DNA of 64,000 nucleotides from Fistularia commersonii. Its lineage: Eukaryota; Chordata; Actinopteri; Syngnathiformes; Fistulariidae. The stretch is taken from NCBI GenBank assembly GCA_037954325.1, contig JBBMNZ010000015.1:5647501-5711500 (forward strand). The letters are read 5' to 3'. Positions 44,765 through 57,530 of this stretch are shown piece after piece. Made by a program: the position numbers and the translations under genes. Position 1 is the stretch's first letter. Every line of letters begins with the position of its first letter. The notes beneath the pieces are model-generated. The model did not search any database. It was not told where the DNA came from and saw only the letters and a list, made by a program, of their open reading frames with translations.

Positions 44765-46540
44765 AAATCGATCGTCTGCCGCAATGTCTCCAATGGTGCG
44801 GGAGGATGCTTGTCAGACCTGGCAGACCCAAACGTAATGTGAGGGTCTGCTGGAGTCTAGCAGAGTCCCCTTTCAGAAGGAGTTTCAACTCCTACCTCCG
44901 GAGGAACCACAACAAAGTCCTGGGGGGGGGGCATTGAGTCCGAATGGGCTTCCACTGTTGGGGCGGCAGACCAAAGCTGCAGCTGTAAGGCGGTCGGCAC
45001 CTGTCGGGGCAGCAACCCTCGAACCCGGTGCTAGACCCCAGCAGTGAGGAATGCCATCAAACTGGAAGAAGGAGTCCTATTGGGCCTTTCTGGTTTGTGG
45101 GGCTCTGGAGACAGCTGACAGCAAAAACTTGGGCATGGGAGGAGTTCGGGAGACCATGGAGAATGACTTCCAGTGGGTGTTCAGGAGTTTCTGGTCCACC
45201 ATCCGGTGGCTCAGGAGGAGGAAGCAGTGCTCCATCAACAATGGGAGCCAGGCGCTGTTGATCTCAACTCGAGACGTTGTAGATCGGTGGCAAGAATACC
45301 TTTCCGAGACCTCCTCAAACCTGTTGAAACGCCTTTCAATGAGGAAGCAGAGCAAGGGGACTCCAGAGCGGACACAGCCAATTCCAGGGCTGAAGTTGCT
45401 GAAGCAGTCAAAAAGCTCATCAGAAGCGGGGCCCATCTGGCGGTGGATGAGGTCCACCCGGGTTCCTCAAGGCCCTTGATGCTCTGGATGCTACGGACCA
45501 GCTCTACACTCTTGGCAGGGTTCTCGAGGGGGCGTGGGAGTTTGCCCAACCCCTCTACATGTGTTTTATGGACCAGTAGAAGGCACTCGACTGTGTCCCG
45601 CAGGAAATCCTGTAGGGGTAGGGCTCCGGAGTATGGGGTGCCGAACCCTGTCATACGGGCTTTTCGGTACCTGTATGATTGTTGTCGGAGCTAATGCCAC
45701 ATTGCAAGTCGTAAGTAGGAGCCATTGTCTGGGAGAGTTGGACTCCGCCAAAGCTGCCCTTTGTCACCGATTCTTTTCATCACTTTTACGGACAGAATTT
45801 CGAGGCTCAGTCAGTGCGTCGAGGGGATTCAGTTTGGTGGCTGCAGGACTGAGTTTCTACCTTTTGCAGATTATGGTTCTGTTTGCTTCATCAGGCCATG
45901 ATCTCCAGCTCTTGCTGGAATGGTTTGCAGCCAAGTGTGAAGCAACCGGGATGAGGATTAGCACCTCCAAATCTGAGACCATGGTGCTCAACAGGAAACA
46001 GGTGGAATGCCCACTATGGGTCGGGGTAGAAGTTCTGCACAAAATGGAGGCGTTCGGTGCAGTGTCTGCAGCAATGCAGACTCTGTACCGGTCTGTCATG
46101 GTGAAGAGGGAGCTGAGCCAAAAGGCAAAGCTCTAAATTTACTGGCCAAGCTACGTTCCCACCCTCACCTATGGTCACGAGCTGTGATAAGTGACCGAAA
46201 GAACAAGATCGCGGATACAAGTGGCCGAAATGAGTTTCCTCTGTAGGGTGGCCTGACTCTCCCTTAGAGATAGGGTGAGATAGGGAGGAACACGGAGTAG
46301 AGCTGCTGCTCCTCTGCATGGAGAGGAGTCAGATGAGGTGGCTTGGGGATCTGGTCACAATGCCTCCTGGACGCCTCCAGGGGGAGGTATTTTGGGCATG
46401 TCCATCGCGGAGGAGATGGCGGGGAAGACCCAGGACACGCGGGAGAGACTATGTCTCCAGGCTGACCTGGGAATGTTGGACCATGTAATGGGGGAGAGGG
46501 AGGTCTGGGCCTCACTGCCTCTGCACCAAAAACAGTCTTG
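44765..46540 (+). mobile_element. Non-LTR retrotransposon (LINE), decayed, RT core deleted
   Basis: Frame-hopping translation gives SPFRRSFNSYLRRN, KKESYWAFLVCGALE, ENDFQWVFRSFWSTIRWLRR, DVVDRWQEYLSE, TDQLYTLGRVLEGAWEFAQP, YGVPNPVIRAFRYLYD, ISTSKSETMVLNRKQVECPL, VKRELSQKAKL and GEREVWASL, in the order expected for a common fish LINE ORF2. The text jumps from the linker (KALDALD) straight to DQLYTL, so about 100 residues of the RT fingers and palm are deleted. The catalytic ADD motif is lost too. The clade was not determined. Many stops. Confidence 0.8.
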
Positions 46541-46819
46541 GTGCCACTTTAAAAGTTTTAAATACCATTATATGGCCACATTTTGTCAACTCCTGCAGGT
46601 ATTTTTCAAAGCAGAGTTGTTCATTTCAAGCTCAGAACAAAAGCAAGTTTGTGAGCTTTAAATATTACTGTCAGTGTCTCTTCATGGGATGCATCTCCAT
46701 TTTGGGGAGCTTAGTTTCTAATGAAAGGGTTACCAACAGAGTACAGCTTCTGTATTTAAACTCTAATAAGTAGTGTTTTTTGTCTATGTCACAAACACTT
46801 ACAACAAATCCTTTCAATG

Positions 46820-48178
46820 TTTCCTGGTTGAACAGCCAGTATAATACATCACCCCTGAAACCAAATCAACAGGCAAAACAGAAAACAGTGCCCTCAACAG
46901 ATTCCAACCCTCCCTCCTCAAGGACAAGCTGCTGAGTACACAATTACATCCTGACATCACTACCTGGATTCTGGACCACCTCACAGGATGGCCGCAGCAT
47001 GTCAGGGTGGATGCCAGTGTTTCCAAGGCCGTGGCGTGCAGCACACCTCTGACTTCCAGTACAACTCCAGTTCCTGCCACGTCCAGAAGTTCTCACATGA
47101 CTCTTCCATTGTTGGATGCATCAACAATGACGGCGAGGAGAAGTACAGGGATCTGATTTTTAGTTTTGTTGCGAATGGAGCAACCAGAACCACCTCCTAC
47201 TCAAAATCGCCTAGACCAAGGGGGTGGTTGTGATTCTTCCAGAAGAATCTTAGGAGACAGGTACCAATCACCATCCAGGGTGACGGGGTGGAGACAGTGA
47301 ACTCCTACAAGTACCTTGGGTTCCACACTGACAATAAACTGGACTGGACACACAACACAGATCCACTCTACACGAGGGGTCAGAGCAAGATGTTCTTCTT
47401 TAGGAGACTGAGGTCTTTTGGCGTCTGTGGTGGACTCCATTGGTAGCCATTGGTAGCCTGCGCACTCTTCTTCCCTGTATCGTGCTGGTTGGGGGTTGCC
47501 AGGACTGGTGAGGTCAACAGGCTCAACAAGCTGGTGAGGAAAGCCTGCACGATGGTGGGACTGAACCTGGACCATCTCCAATCAGTGGCAGAGGGGAGGG
47601 TGAAGGACAAACTGGGATCTATCCTGAACAATCCTTCCCATCCCCTGCATGGCGAGTTGTGGCTGATGGGCAGCTCTTTCAGCCAACGGTTCATCTCACC
47701 CTGATGCGGAACTGAACCCTTTCGACGTTCTTTTGTGCCCACAGCCAGCAGACAACTCTGACCAGCCAGAGGTGCATCAGTGCTACTACAACCTCAAAAC
47801 CTCACCCCATTCACAACCTAACCCATTCATTCATTTGTCATGCCCTGACTGTGTTGTGTTTTTTATCCTTTCGGTCTTAGCCCACTCACTTCCTGCCTAT
47901 TTTTGTTTATATATTTTATTCTTATCATTGCTATTGTCACACTGTTTATGTTTAGTTTTGGTTGTCTACTTTCACCCATACTGTCTTCCTTGATGTTATT
48001 GCTGTTGTTCTCTCAGCTGCCTATTTATTTTGGGATGTCTCTTGGTTTTTCTAATAGTCTCTCTATTTATATTTATATTCATATTTATTTGATACTTATA
48101 ATCTGTTATAATCTCCGATGGGGATCAAAAAAGTTTATTGTATCTTATCTTATCTTATCTTATCTTATCTTATCTTAT
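46820..48178 (+). mobile_element. CR1/L2-superfamily-like LINE, 3' part with (TTATC)n tail
   Basis: RT pieces in order: PDITTWILDHLTGWPQHVRV, FSHDSSIVGCINNDGEEKYR (a decayed FADD box), VETVNSYKYLGFHTDNKLDW, MFFFRRLRSFGVCGG and LNLDHLQSVAEGRVKDKLGS. An AT-rich 3'UTR follows, ending GGGGATCAAAAAAGTTTATT and seven TTATC units. It is 5'-truncated and full of frameshifts. The second copy at 57.0-57.5 kb has the same tail. Confidence 0.8.
48140..48178. repeat. (TTATC)n pentanucleotide tail
   Basis: About seven TTATC units at the 3' end of the LINE. This is an element-encoded tail, not an independent satellite. Confidence 0.95.
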
Positions 48179-48390
48179 AGTCTGTCCAGGAGTTTAGTCC
48201 AGTCCAAGTAGCACTGCCAGTTCTCCATATAGCACAGCTGTCCTGGATGCTCAGCACTTTACCCTCATCAGAACCTTGCTCTCTTAGCCTACATTCAAGT
48301 TGGCAGAGGCATCAATCAAACAGCCTCATCTAAGGACATGCAAACCCTTGAGAAATAGAGTGAGCAAAGGTGGCCACAGAAACACGCAAG

Positions 48391-48440
48391 CACACACATA
48401 TGTACACACGCACACACGCACACACACACACACACACACA
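48391..48440. repeat. (CA)n microsatellite, interrupted
   Basis: CA repeats with ATATGT and CG interruptions. Confidence 0.95.
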
Positions 48441-48514
48441 AAGCCCTACAGGCACAGTAGAAACATCCAGGAGTGAATTATTCATCACAGGAACAGCAAT
48501 GCTCTAGACCCTAA

Positions 48515-48515
<1 letters not shown>

Positions 48516-48560
<45 letters not shown>

Positions 48561-48567
48561 ACACACA
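48516..48567. repeat. (AC)n microsatellite
   Basis: 52 bp with one T interruption. Forms an inverted pair with the TG tract at 48609. Confidence 0.97.
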
Positions 48568-48608
48568 TTAATTAACAAACACTAATAATTCACCATAGTT
48601 ACAGAAAG

Positions 48609-48624
48609 TGTGTGTGTGTGTGTG

Positions 48625-48657
<33 letters not shown>

Positions 48658-48658
48658 T
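48609..48658. repeat. (TG)n microsatellite
   Basis: 50 bp of TG with one C interruption, 41 bp after the AC tract and complementary to it. More TG repeats follow at 48785-48806. Confidence 0.97.
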
Positions 48659-50378
48659 GGGGGGGATGTTCTGGTTTCACTATGTCCTACTTTTCTCCCT
48701 GCCCTGATTATGTCTTATTTCTGATGGAGTCTGTGGGGTATACTGCATAGTGCACATACATGTACTGTATACCCTCTAAGCGTGAGTGTGTATGTGTGTG
48801 TGTGTGCGCCAACACATACATATTTTGAGATATAGAATTCGAGAACGTGATAAGAACTGGTCACAATTATTTTCTTCTAAGTATCACTGGCCAGCTTTTC
48901 CAGCTTCTGTCTTTCATGAAGACTTATAAGTGCCACATAATGACCTTTGGGACCAAGAGGAAACTGAGAAACAAAGAAATGGGACCTGAATACAGTAAGT
49001 GTGATACTGTCTTTGCTCAGATGACGCCATCTTACACTTGTTTGAATATTCCTGCATGCTGGACTGTCCATCCCACTTCACTTAAAATAACACCACATGT
49101 GCACTTATGACTGTAAATTAAGTAGTCTGAGACAAAAGGAAAATCCCCAAATTACAATTATTATGACAATTAAGTATAAATGCTGTAAAAATAATAAGGT
49201 GGAGCCAAAGTTATAGTAGTAATATCTGGTTTTAATGGTCATTATTCCAGGTAACTTAACATTTCACAGGTCTGTATTTTAAATAGAATAAAACCTATTT
49301 GTAAACATGTACATTTTAATGTGAAATGACCAACATGTTTACTGAATACTGAAAAAGTTTGGGTTTTACTATCTACAGAAACTTTAAGAAAAAAATATAC
49401 ATATATATTTATTTATATTAAATGATGCTGACTTATAAGTTAATAAGTTAACTAACTACCACTTTACTCATGACATTTTCTCAATTATATATAGAAAAAA
49501 TCAAGTGATGAAAGGAGGAACTGAATGAAAATAGGAGTAGTAAATCAGCAGAAAAAATATAAGCAAAGAGTGGACAAAACAAAAAAATCCAGATTGCAAG
49601 ACAATTTATCTTCTGATTGCCTCTGTTCAGTGCTCATCAAGATCATAATGACTAATTTCGGTTATTGTATTTCAGCTAAATTTTTGCGATTGAGACATAC
49701 TTCTGCTTCAACTTAACACAAACCCAACACTATAGCAAGTGGAAGTGCTGTTTACATTCAAACTTGTGCATGTACTAATATGTTTGTACAATTTTTTGAC
49801 AGATCTAATTTTGAATGATCTTTTATAATCTCCATTGGGCTTTGAAAAAGTATACGGTAAGAGATAATACAATTATCATAATGATTTAAAAAAGTCCAAA
49901 GAGTCTTAAACAGCAATTTATACTACTATGTGCAATATTTCAAAATGTCCTGTTATTGTGAGTCTGTGTCCTTAGAGATAGGCCTTAGGGTGCCTCAGGG
50001 TGCCTGCCATCTCGATGTGCAACATGTAGAGCCACCAAGTATAACAACAGGAGGATGGATCCAGGAATCCTCTGATGCTTTCATCGTCAAGGTCACTTTG
50101 AGTGATTTTAACTGATGATGTATGAGGTAAAAAACACAATCCATTCACTGATTAAACTCCTGCAAATAAATAAAGCTGAAAGTTGAGAAGAGAATTCCTC
50201 AAAGCATTTCACAGCTAAAGATAGTGCCAAGTGCTGGCTTCATTACCAGGGCCCTCCTTTGGGAGTTCCTATGCTCCGGAAATATATGGCTATGACATCA
50301 GCATCTCCTGTTCGACAATGAGTCTTTGTTAGTAAAGCAGTCCTTTGCTTGCTCTGTGGTCATTGAAACCCTGATAAA

Positions 50379-50393
50379 TGACCTCTGAGGTCA
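50379..50393. promoter_or_regulatory. Everted nuclear-receptor half-sites (TGACCT n3 AGGTCA)
   Basis: Two perfect AGGTCA half-sites in everted orientation with a 3-bp spacer, inside a repeat-free block at 50.13-50.58 kb. Function is inference only. Confidence 0.4.
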
Positions 50394-51360
50394 TAGATAG
50401 CAGTGTTTGCTCAGCCCTCAGCCTCCTTCCACCCTGTATAACTCATCCTAGTATTGTCAAGTGCAATTGGATTTAGTGCAAATGAAACCTCTTCATCCCT
50501 CAGGCATGAAGCCAGCTCTCTTGACAGAGTGATCATGTGTCAGAGGACTCCTGCATGTGTGTGAAGGGCAAACGGCATGATGTAGGAGTGAGGGATGATG
50601 AGCAGCAAATGGACTGGTAGGGGTTGGAGGGTGGCAAGTGGAGGAAAGACATGTTGATATGAACAGAGGGGAGTGGTGGTAATATGTGTGTTAGAGGTTG
50701 CATTTAACCAAGGATTAAGTTACAATCTATACATCCTGAATTGCTGACCCAACTACTTTGCTTCTAGCGTCCACCATGACCCTCCATCAATACATTCACC
50801 CACTTTATCCTACAAGTCCACATAGACATGACCATGATTCCCCTTACCAATAGGTCTTTGTTCTGTACACTACATTTGAGTGTCTAACAGTCTCTTTGTT
50901 AGCTATAATCGCTTCAGCAAGGTCTACCAGGGAGCACAAATGCAGTCAGTTTTTAACTATGGGTGCAATTAATCATCTATTGTGTTTACAGAGTTAATTT
51001 TTTTGGATCAACCATATGATGTCTACATGATTTTTCCAGTTACACAGCTCTACTCATTTGTGTATGGCTGTGTGTTTGCTAAATATATTTGTCCAAATAT
51101 TTGTCCAAATATAAAATGACCTAGATTATAAAGTTACCCTTTTTTTAATTGTCATTGTGTTTGTAGACCAGTTTTTGTTTTTATTAAGCTGAAATTATCT
51201 GAAAGAAGATTTTATAATGACTACTTTCTGACTTTCTTCTTGGGCACAGTGAGGGATGTAATCTCATTAAAGTGAAGGAAGCTGTCTCCCAGTCAAGTCA
51301 TTGATGAGTTGGTCCCTATTCTCTTATTCAACCAAGATTTTGATGGTAAATTAATTGCAA

Positions 51361-51379
51361 TTTTTTTTTTTTTTTTTTT
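51361..51379. repeat. T19 homopolymer
   Basis: Nineteen consecutive T. Confidence 0.95.
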
Positions 51380-52778
51380 GAAGGAGCTCTACATTCATCA
51401 GTCGAAAGACACTACCCTCCACTTCTACAATCCAAGAAATTTCTTCTGTCTCACTCATTACTTACCATTCTTTGAAATGGTGTCAGATTACTTTTGACCT
51501 TGATGTTGGGTACATTCAGCTCAATGGGTCTATTACAGGACCTCCAGGTCAATGACAGCTCTGGTAACTTGTAGTTACCGGCTCTACTCAGGCCCACGGT
51601 TGGATCTTCTTTTGCAGTTACTATTTTTAAAATGGCCTGTTTGGGCTTCCCATCTTCTAATATTATATTCTGTCTCACTGTCTTTCTTGTGTGCTAGAGA
51701 ATTTTTTTGTCAACTTAACTGCAATATCATCATTATCTGAGTTTGCTTCATGAACACATTACAGCTTAACTTGTCTGATTTTCTCAAAATAATCCCTTTT
51801 TTTGTTTTTGCAAGTCTGCTTCAGTCAATATTTTTTTGATTATCCATTCACTTTCTTATGTTGGTGCTTCACCAGGTGCTGAGGACTTAATATACCAGTA
51901 TATACTTTGCAGTCAACAAACAGTTCCCTGATAAAATGCTAAAGCGAGATCAGTCGGAAACTTGTGGATTAAGAAGTGAGAATAATGACAGTACTTTAGG
52001 TGATAAAAGAAGATATGCAACCATATCTTTTGGACTAAGTTCTGATTTATTGCCACAACAGAGTGCTGTTGCTTCTAAGTGTAGTTCTCAGATAAGGAGA
52101 TGAGCAGATAGAACTGTCATGGAATAGTTATCTCACCGGCGCTCATGAAGTGAGACTGAAACAGTGCTGACATTTGAAGGAATGAAGAAATTAGGCTAAT
52201 AAAACACTCACTTCTAAAATATGGTGCCTACAGGTTTCAAAATCCAAAAGACCTTCTTCAGGTAGACCAAATAATATGAAGACACTAATATTTCAGTTTC
52301 AATAGAGACTATATAGACTGATTTTGACCACTGTACACCACGCATGGGTCTGCTTGCTCTGCCTTCTCTTACCGAATCCTCTGACACGAACAAATAAATT
52401 TTCAAGATTCAGTGTCTTGAACACCCTGACCAAACAGCTAAAAAAATATTTTCATTTTTGATGATTTTTCACATTTGTGTTCCTAAAAATCTTAACTTCT
52501 GGTGCATGATTACTAGATTTTGTTTAATTTGTAATTAATTTTAACAAAATCACTTGAAAAATATGGGTGGAAATACACTGATTAGACTGATGGGAAATTG
52601 GCTGGATATCATCTTGAGATTTTTAGACAAGGGGATTAACCAGGAAATTAGAAAAAAAATGATAAGAAAAAAGAATACACACCTTTATTATTTTATTATT
52701 GAAAGAAGAACAAGATACACTGTGCTAAAATATCTACTTTCCTTTACAGTAACTTACACCAGCAGCAATGAGTCCTGT

Positions 52779-52793
52779 ATATATATATATAAA
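52779..52793. repeat. (TA)n, short
   Basis: Seven TA units. Confidence 0.9.
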
Positions 52794-53574
52794 TGACAGA
52801 TGAAACTCCACACTTTTGTGCGTTTCAAGGGAAATAAATCTTTTTTGGGAAGAGCATTGCTAAATGAGTCATAAAAGCAGAAATGTTGAAGAAGAGGATT
52901 AGTTCATCTCCCGCACATGGCTACAGAGCGTAGGCGTGAAAATGATAATACATGTGTGGGCCACAAGGCACCCACTAAGTTTCCATGGAGAAAACTGACA
53001 TGATTAACATCACCTTGATGAAATGTGGTTAATTCTGGAAGTCACTCGGATAATTTGCATTAAAGAAGCAGGTTCATGTTTCTGGCATACACCACAGTCG
53101 GGCTACAGCAATAACAGAAGCATGGGTGACTCACATATTTAACTTGTACATGGACTAGGAGATGTCCTGGATCCAGGTTTCCCATGATGGCTCTTGTGCT
53201 CTTTCTCATGTCAGCCTCAATGTTAGTGATGACATCACTCAACATATTAACCCAAAAATCATTGAAAAGTCAGCCCTGATCATGTGACTTTGATTTCACC
53301 TGCCTGAGAAATACAGTTGTAATTTGTGAGGACTTCCTATCCCCAGGGAGCTAGTCCATGGTCAATTTATGTTTCCTGACACTTCCTCTCCCTCCTCTTT
53401 GTTGTGTGGCAAGGCTGACATCACTTGGCCTCAAGCTGACAAGGAAGCATAAATGGGATCGGGCTTATCAGATTTCAGGGAAAGTCATTGAAGGTTTGGT
53501 TGAAGGAATTGGCCTTAGGATGGGACACTGGAATCCAAATTCACTTGTCAGTAAAAAGAAATTAAAAAAAGGCA

Positions 53575-53589
53575 GGGGGGGGGGGGGGG
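53575..53589. repeat. G15 homopolymer
   Basis: Fifteen consecutive G in AT-rich surroundings. Confidence 0.95.
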
Positions 53590-54748
53590 AGTAATTAATG
53601 GCCAAATACAACCGAAAATTCAACCTAACCCCACAATGTGTGTGCTTGAAATAAATATGATACAATGACAGTGTTATTACAAGTGTAAAGGCCATGTAAC
53701 AACATGCAATCTAATCCTGGTATTTAGAAATAATACTTATTTAGGTAAGAAAAAAAGTTTATAGATTTAACTGATGAGTTAGCCAAAACTCCCCTCCCCA
53801 TTCACAGCAGGAAGGCTGAAAATTTCAGATACTAAATGGTAAAAAACGTATCTTTATCTACTCACTTTACACATTCCAACACAAAGTGTGCGCTGAAGTA
53901 CTTTCAAGTCATCCAAGTTGCTACCTGGTCTCACAGGGCAATACAGCACAGACTGACACATGTACAGTATATCAATTGCTGTGTTGTTTAGAGTGTTAAT
54001 TAGACACGATGACGATAATTAGCCGGAGCCCCAAAGACCCTGAACAGCTAGCATGAACAGGAATTACAAGATAACACAGCGTTTAATGAAATTAACACAG
54101 CCAGAGTGAATCCGCTGCTTTGATGAAACAGTGCATGAGGCTGTGTTGGCGGGTTATATCTAAGAACACATGAATTAATGTCTAAAGAATGCAATTACAG
54201 CATTGCATATTTACTAATTTAACGGTTCACCACAAGCCAAGAGAGCATGGTTGTGTCCAGACAGTTATTATAGTGGCATTTTGACTTTTTCACTACAATG
54301 ATTGTCAGAAAAGCTGTGGGTATATTCTGTGCACATACCACCCACTGCAATATGTGTGTGCACTGAAGCATTTGGCAAATATTTTGACACTCCGACTGCG
54401 TACAACAGCAGCCTCTAATCATAAGAACTGAAGAGGGATTATCAATTTCATTTTGCAGCTAGCAAAGATGACTCAAAAATAGTTGAATTTGCAGAAACAA
54501 TACATTTGGTGAATTGGAAGGAGAAAAAAAAAATTAATTAGCAATTAATAAATCTACGTTGCATGTTCATCATTGGTACATTGGTATCATTCGTACATTA
54601 AATTTACAAAAACAAAATATAATAATAATACAGAATATTTCATACCCATTGAGATATTATCATTTGAGATAATATTGGAAACTGTAGATTCTTTTTTTTT
54701 TCCAGGCAGCAGAGCCCATCAGTTTTTTTTTCTTAATTCGCAACGAAG

Positions 54749-54825
54749 ATAATAATAATAATAATAATACATACGATTTGTATAGCGCTTTTCACGGTAC
54801 ACAAAGACGCTTTACAAGTTGACGA
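54749..54825. repeat. (AAT)n plus dispersed repeat fragment
   Basis: Seven AAT units lead into GATTTGTATAGCGCTTTTCA and ACAAAGACGCTTTACAAG. This combination (TATAGCGCTTTTCA...GACGCTTTACAA) is a widespread repeat in fish genomes. Confidence 0.65.
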
Positions 54826-56988
54826 CAGAAAAACATAGAACATAAACATTGTTAATGGGAAGAGCTGTAGATAAATGGATTTCTTATATGGTCTATGACT
54901 GACATCACAAACACTGCTCCCTCTCTTGCCTTATTTTTACAACGGTGATCAATAAATATATTAGTTAATGTCATTACGAAGGCTGTTTTCCAATCTGTGT
55001 TATTACTACATGTTCCAAAACATGAATCTGAAGCCCACTTAAGCTAGCCTTGCAGTACAAATCTTCCTGTGTTTTCTGTTGTGATTACCGGTATCTAGCT
55101 GTTCCATGTCGACAGCTGCTTTTGGTGCTGCTGGTAATTGCTGTTATATGGCAGTGTAACTTCTTGAGTATCAAACACCACATGCTCAAATGAATTGATA
55201 ACTTTCTTCCTCTATACCTGATTTCCAGCCCAAGTTTCATCTTGGATTCAAATCCTTACCCAACCAATGCTTATTAACGAACACGGCAGACAGATGATGG
55301 TTATGAAATTTGCCTGCAACATCAGGAGTTGAGCTGTGTGATTGATCTGTTTTTGATGATGAATCCATTGCACAGTGCCTGTGACGCATTCTTCTGTCTC
55401 CCATTGAAGACCCTTAACCTCTTGCAATGACCATTTGTTCTATGTGATGGACAAACAAATCTCTGTCAGGGAATCCAGTAATTCTAGACCTGCCTGATTG
55501 CATTATTATGTTAGTCTCCAACAGTTGAATGGTTGACCTTTACATTGCAGATTGTGACACTACACACCTTCTCATTAATTTGCTTGAAATGAAAATGATC
55601 TCTGAGCTGACTGAAATCCTAAATCCACAATAAGCATAATTTGTAGTTGTAAGTAAAGGTTGAGTGTTACTGATTCTGCCACACAGATGTTTAGCCAAGC
55701 ATGTATTGCCCTGATGTGCATGCTATTCTTATTCTATGTTTCATCTTCTCACCAGCACCCACTCATAGCTCCATGCTTTGTTTTGCCATCATGCTATGTT
55801 GGGTCTGGAAGCTGCTTCAAAGCAAGCCACATGGTTGCAAAGCATGACAAAGTGCTTGTTTATCACCTCCACTGCTGTAATCCCTCATAGCACACAAACC
55901 CTAATTGAATCACATCAAAGCCAAAGCCATGTCTTCTCTCAGTAACGGACATGGTGATGAATGTGAGGGTATGTTAATGTGTCTCGACAAGTGGAACCTC
56001 CACAACATCAAGCAGCCTTTACAGCTTCATTGGCACCATTACATCAGCCCACAATGTGCTTCAGAAGCAGGCGTACAGCAGGTCAGGAGACACTGCACAT
56101 AAACAGCTGTGAGTCTGAGCATGCAAGATGGATCGTGTATGATTGTATCTTAAGTCACTTGGATGGCTTTGATATGTTTGCCATTCAATTCGAAGTCAAA
56201 CTTGCATCTATAGCTGAGATTGACATTTTCAAGGTTTGCTTTTTAATGTTTTCACTTTCATATATGGTGCCCCTGCTTTCTGAATCGAGAAGGGGTGGGG
56301 TTTCTCCAGCTTCGTTCATAGGCTTTTCTTACCAAGCCTCAACCACACAGTGAACTACCGCCTCTCGTGGGAACAGGAGCTGTCAGTCCATCTGTGAAAA
56401 GGATTGGAATGAAACTTGGTCCTGAATTTCTATGCTGTAAATTGTATGAGATGTGTTTGCAACAGTACCTATACTGTAAATATATATCACTTTGACAGTA
56501 ACAAACTACTGTTTGTCAGAGTGGAGATTTATTTGATCCTATAGCCATGGCCTGGTTGATTACTCTACGTCCAGCTGTAGCACACTGTTCTAGATGTCTC
56601 ATGTTTCAATCTCTCTGATTATCCTCTGAGACGGAAAAGAACAGAATTTCAAAGGAAGGAAGAAATAAAGTTCAAACTGAGTTGAGCCATGACTACCACA
56701 GGGAAGAGACCAGAGGTATATCAGAACAGATCATTTCTAATCACCGAGTATTTACAGTATAGTGCATAGCCAAAGTCACATTGTGAAGCTAAAAACAAAT
56801 TGAAAAAGATTTAAATTCATACAAATACTGTTTTGTTCATCTTGCAATTTCCATGAATTTCTGCACCTTGATGGTTATTCTCTTTAGTTATTTTAAGTAA
56901 TTTAAACGAAATCATAGTCTATTCAGCAAGGCCAGTGTTTGATCAACAGTTGTGTTCTGTCCTTATGATCATGCTCGCAATAATTTTA

Positions 56989-57530
56989 AGATAGATAAGA
57001 TAAGATAAAGTTTATTGATCCCCATATATAATATACAATCAAAACTAAAGAACAATGTAAATAGATTGGCAATAGCAAAGACAAGAATAAAATAAATAAA
57101 CAAAAATAGGCAGGATGCGTGCAGACTGGGACCAACAAGGATAAAAAAAAAGACAGCAGAGTTAGAGCAGGACATGTGAATGGGTGAGCAAGTGAATGGG
57201 GTGAGGAAGTGAGGTTGTGGTAGCAGCACAGAACACCTCAGGCCGGTCAGAGTTGTGTGCCGCCCAGTCTGCTGTCAAACAGTCTGACGGCCATGGGCAC
57301 AAAGGAGCATTGAAAGCGTTCAGTTCTGCACTGGGGTGGGATGAGCCGTTGTCTGAACGAGCTGCCCATCAGCCACAGCTCATTGTGCAGGGGGTGGGAA
57401 GGATTGTCCAGGATAGCTTCCAGTTTGTCCTTCACTCTCCCCACTGCCACCAACTGGAGATGGTCCAGGTTCAGTCCCACCACCGAGCAAGCTTGAGGTG
57501 TTTTGCTAAAGGTTACATCAAGTATGTTGG
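56989..57530 (-). mobile_element. Second copy of the CR1/L2-like LINE, 3' end only
   Basis: The minus strand encodes VVGLNLDHLQLVAVGRVKDK and NELWLMGSSFRQRLIPPQ, matching the copy at 46.8-48.2 kb. It ends with GGGGATCAATAAACTTTATC-type sequence and TTATC units at 56989-57010. Strongly 5'-truncated. Opposite in orientation to the first copy. Confidence 0.85.

Noticed and set aside
45051..46136. Several open frames of 140-200 codons that look like host genes
   Set aside because: They are frames of a decayed LINE, with reverse-transcriptase-type motifs in more than one frame.
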